Shown here: piece after piece, positions 41,587 through 49,895 of the stretch
How positions within the stretch are numbered: the stretch's first letter is position 1
Layout: every line of letters begins with the position of its first letter
NCBI RefSeq assembly: GCF_030519475.1
Contig: NZ_JAUMKD010000010.1
Location: forward strand, 62,001-126,000
Origin: Micromonospora sp. C28SCA-DRY-2
GTDB lineage: Bacteria > Actinomycetota > Actinomycetes > Mycobacteriales > Micromonosporaceae
DNA: 64,000 nt
Direction: 5' to 3'
Made by a program: the position numbers and the translations under genes
Notes under the pieces: model-generated
What the model was told of the DNA's origin: nothing
What the model saw: only the letters and a program-made list of their open reading frames with translations
Database searches by the model: none

Positions 41587-42159
41587 ATGCCGATGACCGG
41601 GGCCGACGTGGCGCGCGCGGTGGCCGGGATGACCGCCGTCCTGGGCCCGTACGACGGGCGGGACTGGCGGGTGCCCGCCGGCGACCTGACCTGGAGTTGC
41701 TGGACCACCGCCGCGCACGTGGCACACGACCTGCTGGGCTACGCCGGTCAGGTGGCGGGCCGGCCGGCGGACGGCTACCTGCCGTTCGACCTCGTCGTGG
41801 CCTCCGACGCCGCGCCCCGGGAGGTGCTGCGGGTGGTCACCGCCTGCGGCGCGCTGCTGCGCGCGGCGGTCGACGCCGCCGCGCCGGAGAGCCGGGCCTG
41901 GCACTACGGGCCGTGCGACCCGGCGGGGTTCGCCGCCATGGGCGTGGCCGAGACGCTGCTGCACACCCACGACATCACCCGTGGGCTGGGGGTGCCCTGG
42001 CAACCGCCGGACGAGCTCAGCGCCGCGGTGATCGGCCGGCTGTTCCCGGACGCCCCGGACGGGCCCCCGGCGGCGGTGCTGCTCTGGCTCACCGGTCGGG
42101 GTGAGCTGCCGGGACGGCCCCGGCGGACGTCCTGGACCTGGCGGGCCGCGCTGGACTGA
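41587..42159 (+). CDS. DinB-fold mycothiol-dependent maleylpyruvate-isomerase-like protein
   Basis: 190 residues. WSCWTTAAHVAHDLLGYAGQVAG near residues 38-60 gives the first metal His, and MGVAETLLHTHDITRGLGV near 118-136 the HxxxH-type second site of MDMPI_N proteins. These four-helix proteins use mycothiol for isomerisation or S-transfer. ATG 41587 was chosen; an in-frame ATG two codons on is possible. Distinct in sequence from the DUF664-type DinB protein at 24 kb. Confidence 0.82.
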   Translation: MPMTGADVARAVAGMTAVLGPYDGRDWRVPAGDLTWSCWTTAAHVAHDLLGYAGQVAGRPADGYLPFDLVVASDAAPREVLRVVTACGALLRAAVDAAAPESRAWHYGPCDPAGFAAMGVAETLLHTHDITRGLGVPWQPPDELSAAVIGRLFPDAPDGPPAAVLLWLTGRGELPGRPRRTSWTWRAALD

Positions 42160-42180
42160 CTCCCCCGCCGTGCGGGCGGG

Positions 42181-42660
42181 CTACCCGGCGCGGCGGCGCC
42201 ACGGCGGCCACCACCCGCGACGGGTACGCCGCGCGGCGGCGGGTGCGGGTGCCGGGGCGGCCGGCGCGGTGGCGGCCGGTCGGCGCTCCTCGCGCCAGCG
42301 GCGTACCACGTCGTCGGCGTTCACCGGGCGGACCACCACCCGCGGCCCCTCCGGGTTGCGCAGCCAGGCGAAGATCTCGGCGTTCAGGTCGGCCACGTAC
42401 GACCGCACCGCCTCCTCGGTCGGCAGGCCCCGCACCTCGTCGGGCACCTGTTCGGCCTTGCGGCGCAGTTGCAGCGGGGTGGGCAGCAGCAGGTCGCTGG
42501 GGAGCGCCTCCCGCTCCAGGAAGCTCTTGATCCACCACGACTCGTCGTAGGGCAGGTTGCGGCCGGGGATCGGTTTGCCCATGCCGGGCAGGTTGTCGAA
42601 CTCGCCCCGCTCCTGGGCCGAGCGGATCTGCGCCTCGACGCTCGCTTCCCAGCCGTTCAC
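42181..42660 (-). CDS. DUF1992 (DnaJC28-like) protein
   Basis: 159 residues. The N terminus VNGWEASVEAQIRSAQERGE and the motif FDNLPGMGKPIPGRNLPYDE are the conserved DUF1992 core shared with the eukaryotic DnaJC28 C-terminal region; the function is unknown. The C terminus ends in an Ala/Pro and Arg/Trp-rich tail (RRTRRGWWPPWRRRAG). The GTG start has GGAGG with a 6-nt spacing, so it is preferred over the longer frame. Confidence 0.88.
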   Translation of the reverse strand: MNGWEASVEAQIRSAQERGEFDNLPGMGKPIPGRNLPYDESWWIKSFLEREALPSDLLLPTPLQLRRKAEQVPDEVRGLPTEEAVRSYVADLNAEIFAWLRNPEGPRVVVRPVNADDVVRRWREERRPAATAPAAPAPAPAAARRTRRGWWPPWRRRAG

Positions 42661-42739
42661 CCGCCACCTCCCGCAGCCCACCGTATCGCGGCCGTCGGGA
42701 GGCGCAGCGTATCGGGCGGAGCGGGCATTCCCGCCACCC

Positions 42740-43297
42740 TCAGGCCGGTGACCCGGCCCACCGGGCGTGCCGGTGCCCGTCGCGCGGGAACGGCGGCCGG
42801 GCCGGCAGCACCTCCTGGAACCGGTAGCCGGTCTTCTCCGCCACCCGGCACGAGGCCGGGTTGTCCACCTGGTGCAGCAGGTCCAGCCGGGTCAGGCCGG
42901 CGGCGGCGAACCGGTCGAACGCCCACCGGGTCACCGCCTCCAGGGCGCGCGGGGCGATCCCCCGCCCCCGGGCCGCGGCGGCGGTCCAGTAGCCCACCTC
43001 GGCGTTCTCCCGTCCCGGCGCGAGCCGCTTGAGCACCACGTTGGCCACCAGCCGGTCGCCGTCGCGCAGCGGTTCCAGCACGGCGAAGGTGTACCGGTGA
43101 CCGCTGTCCCAGCCCTCCCGGGTGGCGGCCAGCCACCGGCGCGCCGCCGCGTGGCTGGTCACCGGGACCGTCGTCCACCGGCGCAGCACGGGATCCCGGT
43201 AGACCTCGACCAGCGCGTCGGCGTCCTCGGCCCGCCACGGGCGCAGGAGGAGTTCGGGCGCGGCCGGGGACGCCGGCGCCCGGAGCATGATCGTCAC
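42740..43297 (-). CDS. GNAT acetyltransferase, RimJ/RimL-like
   Basis: 185 residues. LLLRPWRAEDADALVEVYRDP opens the GNAT fold; the acetyl-CoA loop is EVGYWTAAAARGRGIAPRALEAV (R-G-x-G-I-A), and LDLLHQVDNPASCRVAEKTGYRF is the conserved C-terminal block. It acetylates protein N termini or small amines; the target is unknown. GTG 43297 follows - strand CAGACT (43304-43309) by 6 nt (leaderless); an ATG three codons in is an alternative. Confidence 0.88.
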   Translation of the reverse strand: MTIMLRAPASPAAPELLLRPWRAEDADALVEVYRDPVLRRWTTVPVTSHAAARRWLAATREGWDSGHRYTFAVLEPLRDGDRLVANVVLKRLAPGRENAEVGYWTAAAARGRGIAPRALEAVTRWAFDRFAAAGLTRLDLLHQVDNPASCRVAEKTGYRFQEVLPARPPFPRDGHRHARWAGSPA

Positions 43298-43340
43298 CGG
43301 CCCAGTCTGCCCGCCGGCGCCAACAGCGGCTGCCCCGGCC

Positions 43341-43410
43341 GGTGTCGCCGCCGCGCGCCCGGTTGCGCCTGTGCCGGTGTCGCCGCCGCGCGCCCGGTTG
43401 CGCCCCTGCC
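43341..43410. repeat. Two tandem copies of a 35-bp unit
   Basis: GGTGTCGCCGCCGCGCGCCC followed by GGTTGCGCC is repeated exactly (29 identical bases) at 43341 and 43376, with a variable 6-bp tail. It lies in the divergent gap between the GNAT and LysE genes, upstream of the LysE promoter region. Confidence 0.85.
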
Positions 43411-43507
43411 GGGCGCCGGTGTGCCGTTCAGGCCACCGGATCCCGGGTGGCCCTCGGCCGGCCGGCCACCCGGGCATAGGGTCGGTCCAGTCGACGGGGG
43501 GTCTGTG

Positions 43508-44158
43508 ATGGTCGGTACGGGCGCGCTGGTGGGTATCGGGCTGGTCGCGTTGGGCCTGGTGCTCACGCCCGGGCCGAACATGGTGTACCTGGTGTCCCGG
43601 TCGGTGACCCAGGGCCGCCGGGCCGGGTTGATCTCGTTGCTCGGGGTCGCCGCCGGCTTCGCCGTCTACCTGACCGCCGCGGTCGCCGGCCTGGCCACGA
43701 TCTTCGTCCTGGTGCCGGCGCTCTACACGGCGGTGAAGCTGGCCGGCGCGGCGTACCTGTTCTGGCTGGCCTGGCGGACGCTGCGCCCCGGCGGGCGGTC
43801 GCCGTTCAACCCCGCGCCGCTGCCGCCGGACCGGCCCCGCCGACTGTTCACCATGGGGCTGGTCACCAACCTGCTCAATCCGAAGATCGCGATTCTCTAC
43901 GTGTCGCTGCTGCCGCAGTTCGTGGACCCGCAGCGGGGCCACGTCGCCGCGCAGAGCCTGCTGCTCGGCCTGACCCAGATCACCGTCGCGCTGACCGTGA
44001 ACGCGCTGATCGTGCTCGGCGCCGGCACCCTGGCCGGGTTCTTCGCCCGCCGGCCGCTGTGGCTGCGGGTCCAGCGCTGGGTGATGGGCACCGTGCTGGG
44101 TGGCCTGGCGGTACGCATCGCCGCCGACCGGTCCCGGGCCGCGGTCGCCACGCCCTGA
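43508..44158 (+). CDS. LysE-family amino-acid exporter
   Basis: 216 residues, six hydrophobic helices. The family motif LTPGPNMVYLVSRSVTQGRRAGL is near residues 19-41; TNLLNPKIAILYVSLLPQF is the conserved cytosolic/TM4 segment. It exports amino acids or homoserine lactone-like compounds. ATG 43508 has a GGGGG stretch at suitable spacing; a GTG one codon earlier is in frame. Divergent from the GNAT gene. Confidence 0.92.
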   Translation: MVGTGALVGIGLVALGLVLTPGPNMVYLVSRSVTQGRRAGLISLLGVAAGFAVYLTAAVAGLATIFVLVPALYTAVKLAGAAYLFWLAWRTLRPGGRSPFNPAPLPPDRPRRLFTMGLVTNLLNPKIAILYVSLLPQFVDPQRGHVAAQSLLLGLTQITVALTVNALIVLGAGTLAGFFARRPLWLRVQRWVMGTVLGGLAVRIAADRSRAAVATP

Positions 44159-44179
44159 CCCGGCCGGCCCCCGCGCCGG

Positions 44180-45004
44180 TCAGCGGGCGGTGTCGTGGTG
44201 CCGGCGGACCATGCCGGCGGCCAGCGGCGCGGCGTCCAGGTCGCCGGCCGCGATCCGCGCGGCCACGGTCCGGCGCACGAGCCGGTCGGCCAGCCCGGGC
44301 GCGTGCCGGGCGAGCGCCAGTTCCAGCCGGCCCCGGCCGGTGGTGGCCACGTCCCGGGGGGCCCGGCGGGCGGTGGCGGCCCGCAGGATCGCCCGGACCA
44401 CCCCCTGCACCGGCTCCAGCCGGGACACCCCCCGCAGCGACAGCCCGGCCTCGGCGGTGCTGTCGTGGATCGGCGAGGAGACCATGCTCGGGTAGACCAC
44501 GCTCACCCCGACGTGGGTGCCGACCTCGTGGCGCAGCGCGTCGGCGTAGGCGACCAGGGCCCGCTTGCTGACCCCGTACGCGGCGGCGAGCGGCAGCGGC
44601 AGCACGGCCATCCGGCTGGCCACGAAGATCACCCGCCCGCGCGCGGTGACCAGGTCGGGCAGCGCCGCGGCGGTGGTCCGCCAGGCGGCCAGCAGGTTCA
44701 CCTCGAGCTGCTGGCGCACCACCGCGTCGGGCGGCAGTTCGGCGGGGGCCGGGCCGCCGACGCCGGCGTTGTTGACCAGCAGGTCCAACCCGCCGAGCCG
44801 GTCGACGGCGGCGCGTACCGCCGGCGGCACGGCCGCCGGGTCGGTCAGGTCGCAGCGCAGCACCGGGATGTCGGCGTCCGGCGCGCCGTGCAGGTCGAGC
44901 CCGACCACCCGGGCCCCGGCGGCGGTCAGCGCGGCGCCCAGGTGCCGCCCGAAGGTGCCGTCCGCCCCGGTGACCAGCACCCGCCGGCCGGCCAGCCGGC
45001 TCAC
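44180..45004 (-). CDS. Short-chain dehydrogenase/reductase
   Basis: 274 residues, classical SDR. The cofactor loop is VLVTGADGTFGRHLG (TGxxxxxG variant), Asp in GLDLHGA suggests NAD(H) preference, NNAG at about 78-81, catalytic Ser in VASRMA and YGVSK (Tyr/Lys) near 143-147. It reduces or oxidises an alcohol/ketone. The start overlaps the FMO stop (GTGA), so it works in the same pathway as the monooxygenase, perhaps oxidising ketone or alcohol intermediates around a Baeyer-Villiger step. Confidence 0.92.
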   Translation of the reverse strand: MSRLAGRRVLVTGADGTFGRHLGAALTAAGARVVGLDLHGAPDADIPVLRCDLTDPAAVPPAVRAAVDRLGGLDLLVNNAGVGGPAPAELPPDAVVRQQLEVNLLAAWRTTAAALPDLVTARGRVIFVASRMAVLPLPLAAAYGVSKRALVAYADALRHEVGTHVGVSVVYPSMVSSPIHDSTAEAGLSLRGVSRLEPVQGVVRAILRAATARRAPRDVATTGRGRLELALARHAPGLADRLVRRTVAARIAAGDLDAAPLAAGMVRRHHDTAR

Positions 45005-46359
45005 GGCCGGGCTCCGGCGCGCGCCGCCGGGGCGGTCGAGCGGGCCCGGCGCGCCCCGGCGGCCAGTTCCCGGCCCAGCTCACCCAGGTAGGCGTCGAAG
45101 TCGACCCGCATCGCCGGCCGGCGCTGGCCCCACCGGGCGGTGGCCGCCCGCAGCTCGGCCCGGCAGGCGGCCCGCTGCGCCCGCGGGTCGGGCAGCGCGT
45201 ACCGGCCGGCGAGGTAGCCAGCGACGAGTCGGGCCTGCGCCTCGACCAGGGGGAACGCCGCCCCGGTCGACTGCATCAGGCCGACGAACAACAGACCGGG
45301 CGCGTCGGGATGGAACACGTGCCGGTACAGCGGGAGGGTCTCCGCGCCGTCGCCGAGCAGCGCCGGGTCGAGGAACGGGATCTCCACCCGGTAGCCGGTG
45401 CACCAGACGACCAGGTCGATCTCGTCGCTGCGGCCGTCGGTGAACTCCACCCGGTCGCCGTCGAAGCGGGCGATGCCGGGGCGGGCCTCGATGTCGCCGT
45501 GGGTGAGCCGGGACAGCAGCCCGTCGGAGAGGGTGGGGTGGTCCTGGAGGAAGCCGTGGGTGGGGGCGGGCAGGCCGTACCGGGTGGGCGGGCCGACGGT
45601 GGCGGTGAGGGTCAGCTGGCTGATCCGTTGCCGCAGCCGCCACGGCAGCCGCCGGGCCAGCGCCCCGTTGAGGGTGTCCGACGGGCGGCCGAGCAGGTAC
45701 TTCGGCACCACCCAGACACCCCGGCGCAGCGACAGCAGGGTGCGGGTGGCCGCGTACGAGGCGTCGACGGCGATGTCCATCGCCGAGTTGCCGCCCCCGA
45801 CGACCAGTACCCGCCGGCCGGCGAGCTGCTCCGGCCCCCGGTAGTCGTGGCTGTGCCACTGCTCGGCGGTGCAGGTGCCGGGGTAGTCGGGGCTGGGCGG
45901 CTTGGGCACCCGGTTGTGGCCGTTGGCGACCACCACCGCCTCGACGGTGACGGTGACCGGCCCGTCCGGCCCGGTGGCGTGCACCGTCCAGGTGCCGCCG
46001 GGGTCCTGGACGACGCGGTCGACGGTGTGCCGCAGCCGGACGGCGTCGAGCAGCCCGAACCGGTGCGCGTAGTCGGCGAGGTAACCGGCGATGCGGGTGT
46101 GGTCGGGGTAGTCCGGCCAGTCGTCGGGCATCGGGTGGTCGGCGAACTCGGTGCGCCGCCGGCTGGTGTTCAGGTGCAGCGTCCGGTACGCCGGCGAGCC
46201 GGGCGCCCCGTACACCCAGAGGCCGCCGACCCGGTCGGCGGCCTCGAAACAGACCGCCGGCACGCCGGCATCGGCGAGGGCCTTGAGACTCGCCAGTCCG
46301 GCCGCCCCGGCGCCGATCACCGCCACTGTCGGCTGCCCGACCATCCCGCCTCCCGACAT
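45001..46359 (-). CDS. Flavin-containing monooxygenase (FMO-like)
   Basis: About 452 residues from ATG 46359, or 447 from ATG 46344 (MVGQPTVAVIGAG), which has GGGAGG upstream and is the likelier start. The FAD motif VIGAGAAGLASL is followed by GGLWVYG, the FMO fingerprint region EQWHSHDYRGPEQL, and the NADPH motif VLVVGGGNSAMDIAV; TGYRVEIPFL is near the C terminus. It oxygenates S, N or ketone substrates with O2 and NADPH. A TetR operator overlaps its promoter; SDR follows it. Confidence 0.9.
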   Translation of the reverse strand: MSGGGMVGQPTVAVIGAGAAGLASLKALADAGVPAVCFEAADRVGGLWVYGAPGSPAYRTLHLNTSRRRTEFADHPMPDDWPDYPDHTRIAGYLADYAHRFGLLDAVRLRHTVDRVVQDPGGTWTVHATGPDGPVTVTVEAVVVANGHNRVPKPPSPDYPGTCTAEQWHSHDYRGPEQLAGRRVLVVGGGNSAMDIAVDASYAATRTLLSLRRGVWVVPKYLLGRPSDTLNGALARRLPWRLRQRISQLTLTATVGPPTRYGLPAPTHGFLQDHPTLSDGLLSRLTHGDIEARPGIARFDGDRVEFTDGRSDEIDLVVWCTGYRVEIPFLDPALLGDGAETLPLYRHVFHPDAPGLLFVGLMQSTGAAFPLVEAQARLVAGYLAGRYALPDPRAQRAACRAELRAATARWGQRRPAMRVDFDAYLGELGRELAAGARRARSTAPAARAGARP

Positions 46360-46361
46360 TA

Positions 46362-46381
46362 ATCCAACGACTGATGGATAA
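46362..46381. promoter_or_regulatory. TetR operator copy 1 (FMO promoter)
   Basis: ATCCA-N8-TGGAT inverted repeat immediately upstream of the FMO start (46362-46379). In the opposite orientation it aligns with the second copy at 47071-47090 with 15 of 20 identical bases, so one regulator likely binds both. Confidence 0.72.
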
Positions 46382-46402
46382 TGGCCGGGCCGGGGTCCGC
46401 CG

Positions 46403-47059
46403 TCAAGAGCCGGCCGGTCCGTACAGCCCGTCCAGGAACCGGTGCACGAACATCCGGAACTCCCGCCGCTCCCGGGCCCCCGACGGCGCCGCGGCCAGGG
46501 CCACCACGTGCCCGTGCACCGCCCAGACCAGGCTGCGCACGGTGATGTGCGGGGTCGGCTCGACCAGCGCGCCGGCCGACGCGGCGGCGGTGAGCAGCTC
46601 CGCCACCAGCCGGTACAGCGGCGCGGCGTACCGCTCGTCGAGCTCGGCGTGCCGGTGCGGCTCCAGCCAGCGGCGCAGCCACAGCGCGGTGGTCTCCGGC
46701 CGGTCCTCCAGGAAGTCCACGAAGACGTCGACGAGGTCGTGCAGGGCCCGCCGGGCCGCCGGCGGCCCGGCCGGCAGCGCCGCGCGGGCCCGCTCGGCCG
46801 CCGCCTCCAGCACCTCCCGCTCGGCGGCGAAGACCCGGGCGAAGCAGGCGTCGTAGAGCTGCGCCTTGGTGCCGGTGTGGTGCGAGACGGTGGCCACGTC
46901 GACGCCGGCGGCCGCCGCCACGTCGCGCAGCCCGACGGCGTCGAACCCCCGCTCGGCGAAGAGCCGGGTGGCCACGGTGAGTACCAGCTCGCGGGTCGGA
47001 CGGGTCTCCTCCCGCCGGGGCCGGCCCGGGCGGCGTCGGGGCATGGTCATGGCCGCCAT
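46403..47059 (-). CDS. TetR-family regulator
   Basis: About 218 residues. The N-terminal HTH is RELVLTVATRLFAERGFDAVGLRDVAAAAGVDVATVSHHTGTKAQLYDA, the normal TetR pattern at residues 20-70, and the rest is the helical ligand domain. Start choice among three in-frame ATGs (47059, 47050, 47044) is uncertain. It lies between the FMO-SDR operon and an MFS gene, with AATCCA/TGGAT dyads in front of both, so it probably represses both and senses a compound handled by them. Confidence 0.9.
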   Translation of the reverse strand: MAAMTMPRRRPGRPRREETRPTRELVLTVATRLFAERGFDAVGLRDVAAAAGVDVATVSHHTGTKAQLYDACFARVFAAEREVLEAAAERARAALPAGPPAARRALHDLVDVFVDFLEDRPETTALWLRRWLEPHRHAELDERYAAPLYRLVAELLTAAASAGALVEPTPHITVRSLVWAVHGHVVALAAAPSGARERREFRMFVHRFLDGLYGPAGS

Positions 47060-47070
47060 TCTGCCCCTAC

Positions 47071-47090
47071 AATCCAGCATCCGTTGGATT
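47071..47090. promoter_or_regulatory. TetR operator copy 2 (tetR / MFS promoter)
   Basis: AATCCA (47071-47076), eight bases, TGGATT (47085-47090): a perfect 6-bp inverted repeat in the 63-bp gap between divergent tetR and MFS genes, matching the FMO-promoter copy. Confidence 0.78.
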
Positions 47091-47122
47091 GGCGCGGGCG
47101 CGGGCCCGGACAGGAGGCGGCG

Positions 47123-48472
47123 ATGACCGGGCTCGACCAGCAGCCGGCCACCGGCGAGGGGACCACGCTGCCGCGCGGGCCGCTGGCCGGCTTCGCCACC
47201 GGCTCGCTCGGCATGGGCGTCTGGGTGACCGTCCCGGGCCTGCTGCTGCTCTACTTCCTCACCGACGTGCTCGCCGTGGCGCCGTGGCTGGCCGGCCTGG
47301 CGCTGCTGCTGCCGAAGGTCGCCGACGTGCTGCTGCACCCGTGGATCGGGCACCGCTGCGACGTCGAACAGGCCCGCCGGGGCGACCGGCGCCGGCTGCT
47401 GCTGCTCGGCTGCGCCCTGCCGGTCGCGTTCGTCGCGCTCTTCGCGGTGCCCGGCGGGCTGACCGGCGCCCCCGCGGCCGCCTGGGTCGCGGTCGCCTTC
47501 GTCGCCGGCAACCTGCTCTTCGCCGCCTACCAGGTGCCCTACCTGGCCACCCCGGCCGACCTGCGGATCGGCTACCACGAGCGGACCCGGCTGATGGCGT
47601 TCCGGATGGTGGTGCTCACCCTCGGCATCCTGGTGTCCGGGCTGCTGGCGCCGCTGCTGGCCGGCGGCGACGACGCCACCCGCGGCGGCTACCAGCGGAT
47701 GGGCCTGCTGCTCGCGGCCGGCATGCTCGCCGCCATGCTGGTCGGGGTGACCGGCATCGGCCGGCTGCGCCGGGCCGCGGCGGCGGTCGCGCCGGCCCAC
47801 GAGGGCGGCTGGCGGGCGCTCGGCGCGGCGCTGCGGGACCGGCAGTTCCGCTGGCTGGTCGCCGCGTACCTGGCCATGTCCACCACCACCCACCTGGTCC
47901 TCGCCGGTGTGCCCTACTACGCCGAGTACGAGCTGGGTCGGGCCGGGCTGACCACCGTGCTGGTCGCCGCGTTCGTCGCGCCGGCGCTGCTGGTCACCCC
48001 GGCCTGGCTGGCGGTGGCCCGCCGGGTGGGCAAGCAGCGGGCGCTGCTGGCCGCGCAGGGCGCGTTCGCCGCCGGCTCGCTGGTGCTCGCGGTGGGTCGC
48101 CCGGCCGGGCTGCCGCTGCTGGTCGGCGCGGTGGCGGTGCTCGGCGTCGCGTTCGCCGGCATGCAGCTGCTGCCGTTCTCCATGGTGCCGGACGTGATCC
48201 GGGCCGGCGCCGGGGTCGGCGCGGGTACCTACACCGGCGTCTGGACGGCGACCGAGGCCACCGGCGCGGCACTCGGCCCGTACCTCTACGCGCTCTGCCT
48301 GGCCGGCGGCGGCTTCGTCGCGTCGGCGGCCGGCGAGACGGTCGTCCAGCCGGACTCGGCGCTGGCCGCCGTCCGCTACGGCTTCGGCCTGCTGCCCGCC
48401 GCGGCGATGCTCGTCGCGATGCTGCTGCAACGCCGCTACACCCTGGACCGGCTCGCCCGCGCCGGGAGCTGA
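47123..48472 (+). CDS. MFS transporter, GPH/MelB-like
   Basis: 449 residues, twelve hydrophobic helices. ATDLLLP-type symporter features are replaced by LLLPKVADVLLHPWIGHRCD near 70-90, the MFS_2 motif region, and YQVPYLATPADLRIGYHERTRLMAFRM is the conserved MelB-like loop. A full AGGAGG site (47112-47117) precedes ATG 47123. It is probably controlled by the divergent TetR and may import or export the substrate of the FMO/SDR pathway. Confidence 0.88.
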   Translation: MTGLDQQPATGEGTTLPRGPLAGFATGSLGMGVWVTVPGLLLLYFLTDVLAVAPWLAGLALLLPKVADVLLHPWIGHRCDVEQARRGDRRRLLLLGCALPVAFVALFAVPGGLTGAPAAAWVAVAFVAGNLLFAAYQVPYLATPADLRIGYHERTRLMAFRMVVLTLGILVSGLLAPLLAGGDDATRGGYQRMGLLLAAGMLAAMLVGVTGIGRLRRAAAAVAPAHEGGWRALGAALRDRQFRWLVAAYLAMSTTTHLVLAGVPYYAEYELGRAGLTTVLVAAFVAPALLVTPAWLAVARRVGKQRALLAAQGAFAAGSLVLAVGRPAGLPLLVGAVAVLGVAFAGMQLLPFSMVPDVIRAGAGVGAGTYTGVWTATEATGAALGPYLYALCLAGGGFVASAAGETVVQPDSALAAVRYGFGLLPAAAMLVAMLLQRRYTLDRLARAGS

Positions 48473-48529
48473 CCGGCCGGCCCACCGGCGGGGAGCCGCC
48501 GGCCGGCGCGGCACTAGACTTCGCCCTCG

Positions 48530-49702
48530 ATGGACGCCGAGCCCAACGTCGAGACCCGCCCGTGCGCGCACTGTGGACGGCCGGTGCCCCAGCGCGCCGG
48601 CGCGGGCCGGCCGTTCCGCTACTGCCGGGACAACGACGGCGCCTGCCAGCGGGCCTCGCGCAACAACCGGATGCGGCACCGCAACGCGCCGGGCCTGCCC
48701 GGGCAGGTGGCCCGCACCTGGGAGGCGGTGGACCGGCTCGACCAGATCGTGCAGACCCTCAGCGAGGCGCTGCACGCCGAGCTGTCCCCGGTCGGGGTGG
48801 AACGGCAGCTGGCCGAGGCACGCGCCGAGGCGGCCGCCCAGGTGGCCGCCGCGCACGCCGAACGCGACGAGGCACGCCACGAGGCCGACCAGGCCACCAC
48901 GGCCGCCGCCCGGGCCCGCGAGGAGGCGCGGGCCGCGCTGGCCGACCGGGACGCCGCCCGCCAACGGGCCGAGCAGGCCGTCGCCCGGGCCGGCCGGGAC
49001 GCCGAGCGGGCGGAACAGGCCGAGGCGGCCCGGGACGAGGCCCGCCGGGCGGCCAGCGCCGCCGAGGCGCTGCGGACGCAGGCCGAGCGGGACCGCGACG
49101 CGGCCCGGCACGAGCTGCGTGCCGTGCGCGCGGAGCGGGACGCCGAGCGGCACCGGGTCACCGACCTGACCGCCGAACGCGACGCCGCCCGCGCCGACGC
49201 CGACCGGGCCACCCGGGCCGCCGCCGAGGCCGCCGACCGCGCCGAGCGGTGGGAGGCCGAGGTCACCGACGTCCGCCGCCAGATCGAGCAGGCCCGCACC
49301 GACACCGCGCGGGCCCGGGCCGGCGCCGCCGACGCGGTACGCGCCCACGAGCGGGCCGACCGGGCCCGGGAACGCGCCGAGGCCGCGGCCCGCGAGGCCG
49401 ACGCCGCGCGGCAGGCGGCGGTGGACACCGCCGCTCGGCTGCGCGCGGAGCTGGCGGCCACCGCCGCCCAGCGGGACGCGCTCACCGCCGAGCTGGCCAC
49501 CGCCCGGCAGGCCACCGCCGCGGCCGAGCACCGGCTCGCCGAGCTGGCGGTACGGCTGCGCACCGCCGAGGCCGACCGCGACGCCGGCCAGCAGCGGGTC
49601 GCCCAACTCGCCGGCCAGGTCACCGACCTGGCCGCCGCGCTGGCCCGACTCTCCGGCCCCGCCGCCCCCGCCGAGCCGGTCGCCGACGCCGCCGCCCGCT
49701 GA
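48530..49702 (+). CDS. Zinc-ribbon protein with long coiled coil
   Basis: 390 residues. The N-terminal Cys12-x2-Cys15-x16-Cys32-x6-Cys39 set (RPCAHCGRPV ... FRYC) would bind zinc, and RNNRMRHRN is basic. From about residue 75 to the end it is one unbroken Ala/Glu/Arg/Asp heptad-rich coiled coil. Similar actinobacterial proteins are annotated as hypothetical or chromosome-segregation-like; function unknown. TAGACT (48515-48520) lies 9 nt before the ATG. The following gene is an NRPS, but no functional link is evident. Confidence 0.78.
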   Translation: MDAEPNVETRPCAHCGRPVPQRAGAGRPFRYCRDNDGACQRASRNNRMRHRNAPGLPGQVARTWEAVDRLDQIVQTLSEALHAELSPVGVERQLAEARAEAAAQVAAAHAERDEARHEADQATTAAARAREEARAALADRDAARQRAEQAVARAGRDAERAEQAEAARDEARRAASAAEALRTQAERDRDAARHELRAVRAERDAERHRVTDLTAERDAARADADRATRAAAEAADRAERWEAEVTDVRRQIEQARTDTARARAGAADAVRAHERADRARERAEAAAREADAARQAAVDTAARLRAELAATAAQRDALTAELATARQATAAAEHRLAELAVRLRTAEADRDAGQQRVAQLAGQVTDLAAALARLSGPAAPAEPVADAAAR

Positions 49703-49802
49703 GGCGGGCCGCACCGTCTGTCAGGCCCAGGACACTCCCCGTTCATCAACCGTCCATTCAGGTATTTACCCTGAGCGATCCTCCATGCACTGATGGCGAT
49801 TC

Positions 49803-49853
49803 TCGGGAGGCATCCCGACCGGGCCCGCCCATAGCATCGGCGATGACCGATGC
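49803..49853. promoter_or_regulatory. Two dyads in front of the NRPS operon
   Basis: TCGGGA-GGCA-TCCCGA (49803-49818) and GCATCGG-CGATGA-CCGATGC (49834-49853) are both perfect inverted repeats, the second 43 bp before the NRPS start codon. They are candidate operators or leader hairpins controlling the NRPS genes. Confidence 0.55.
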
Positions 49854-49895
49854 GGGATCCGGCGTGTCGGGAGGGATTCCGCGGGGGGAACGCAG

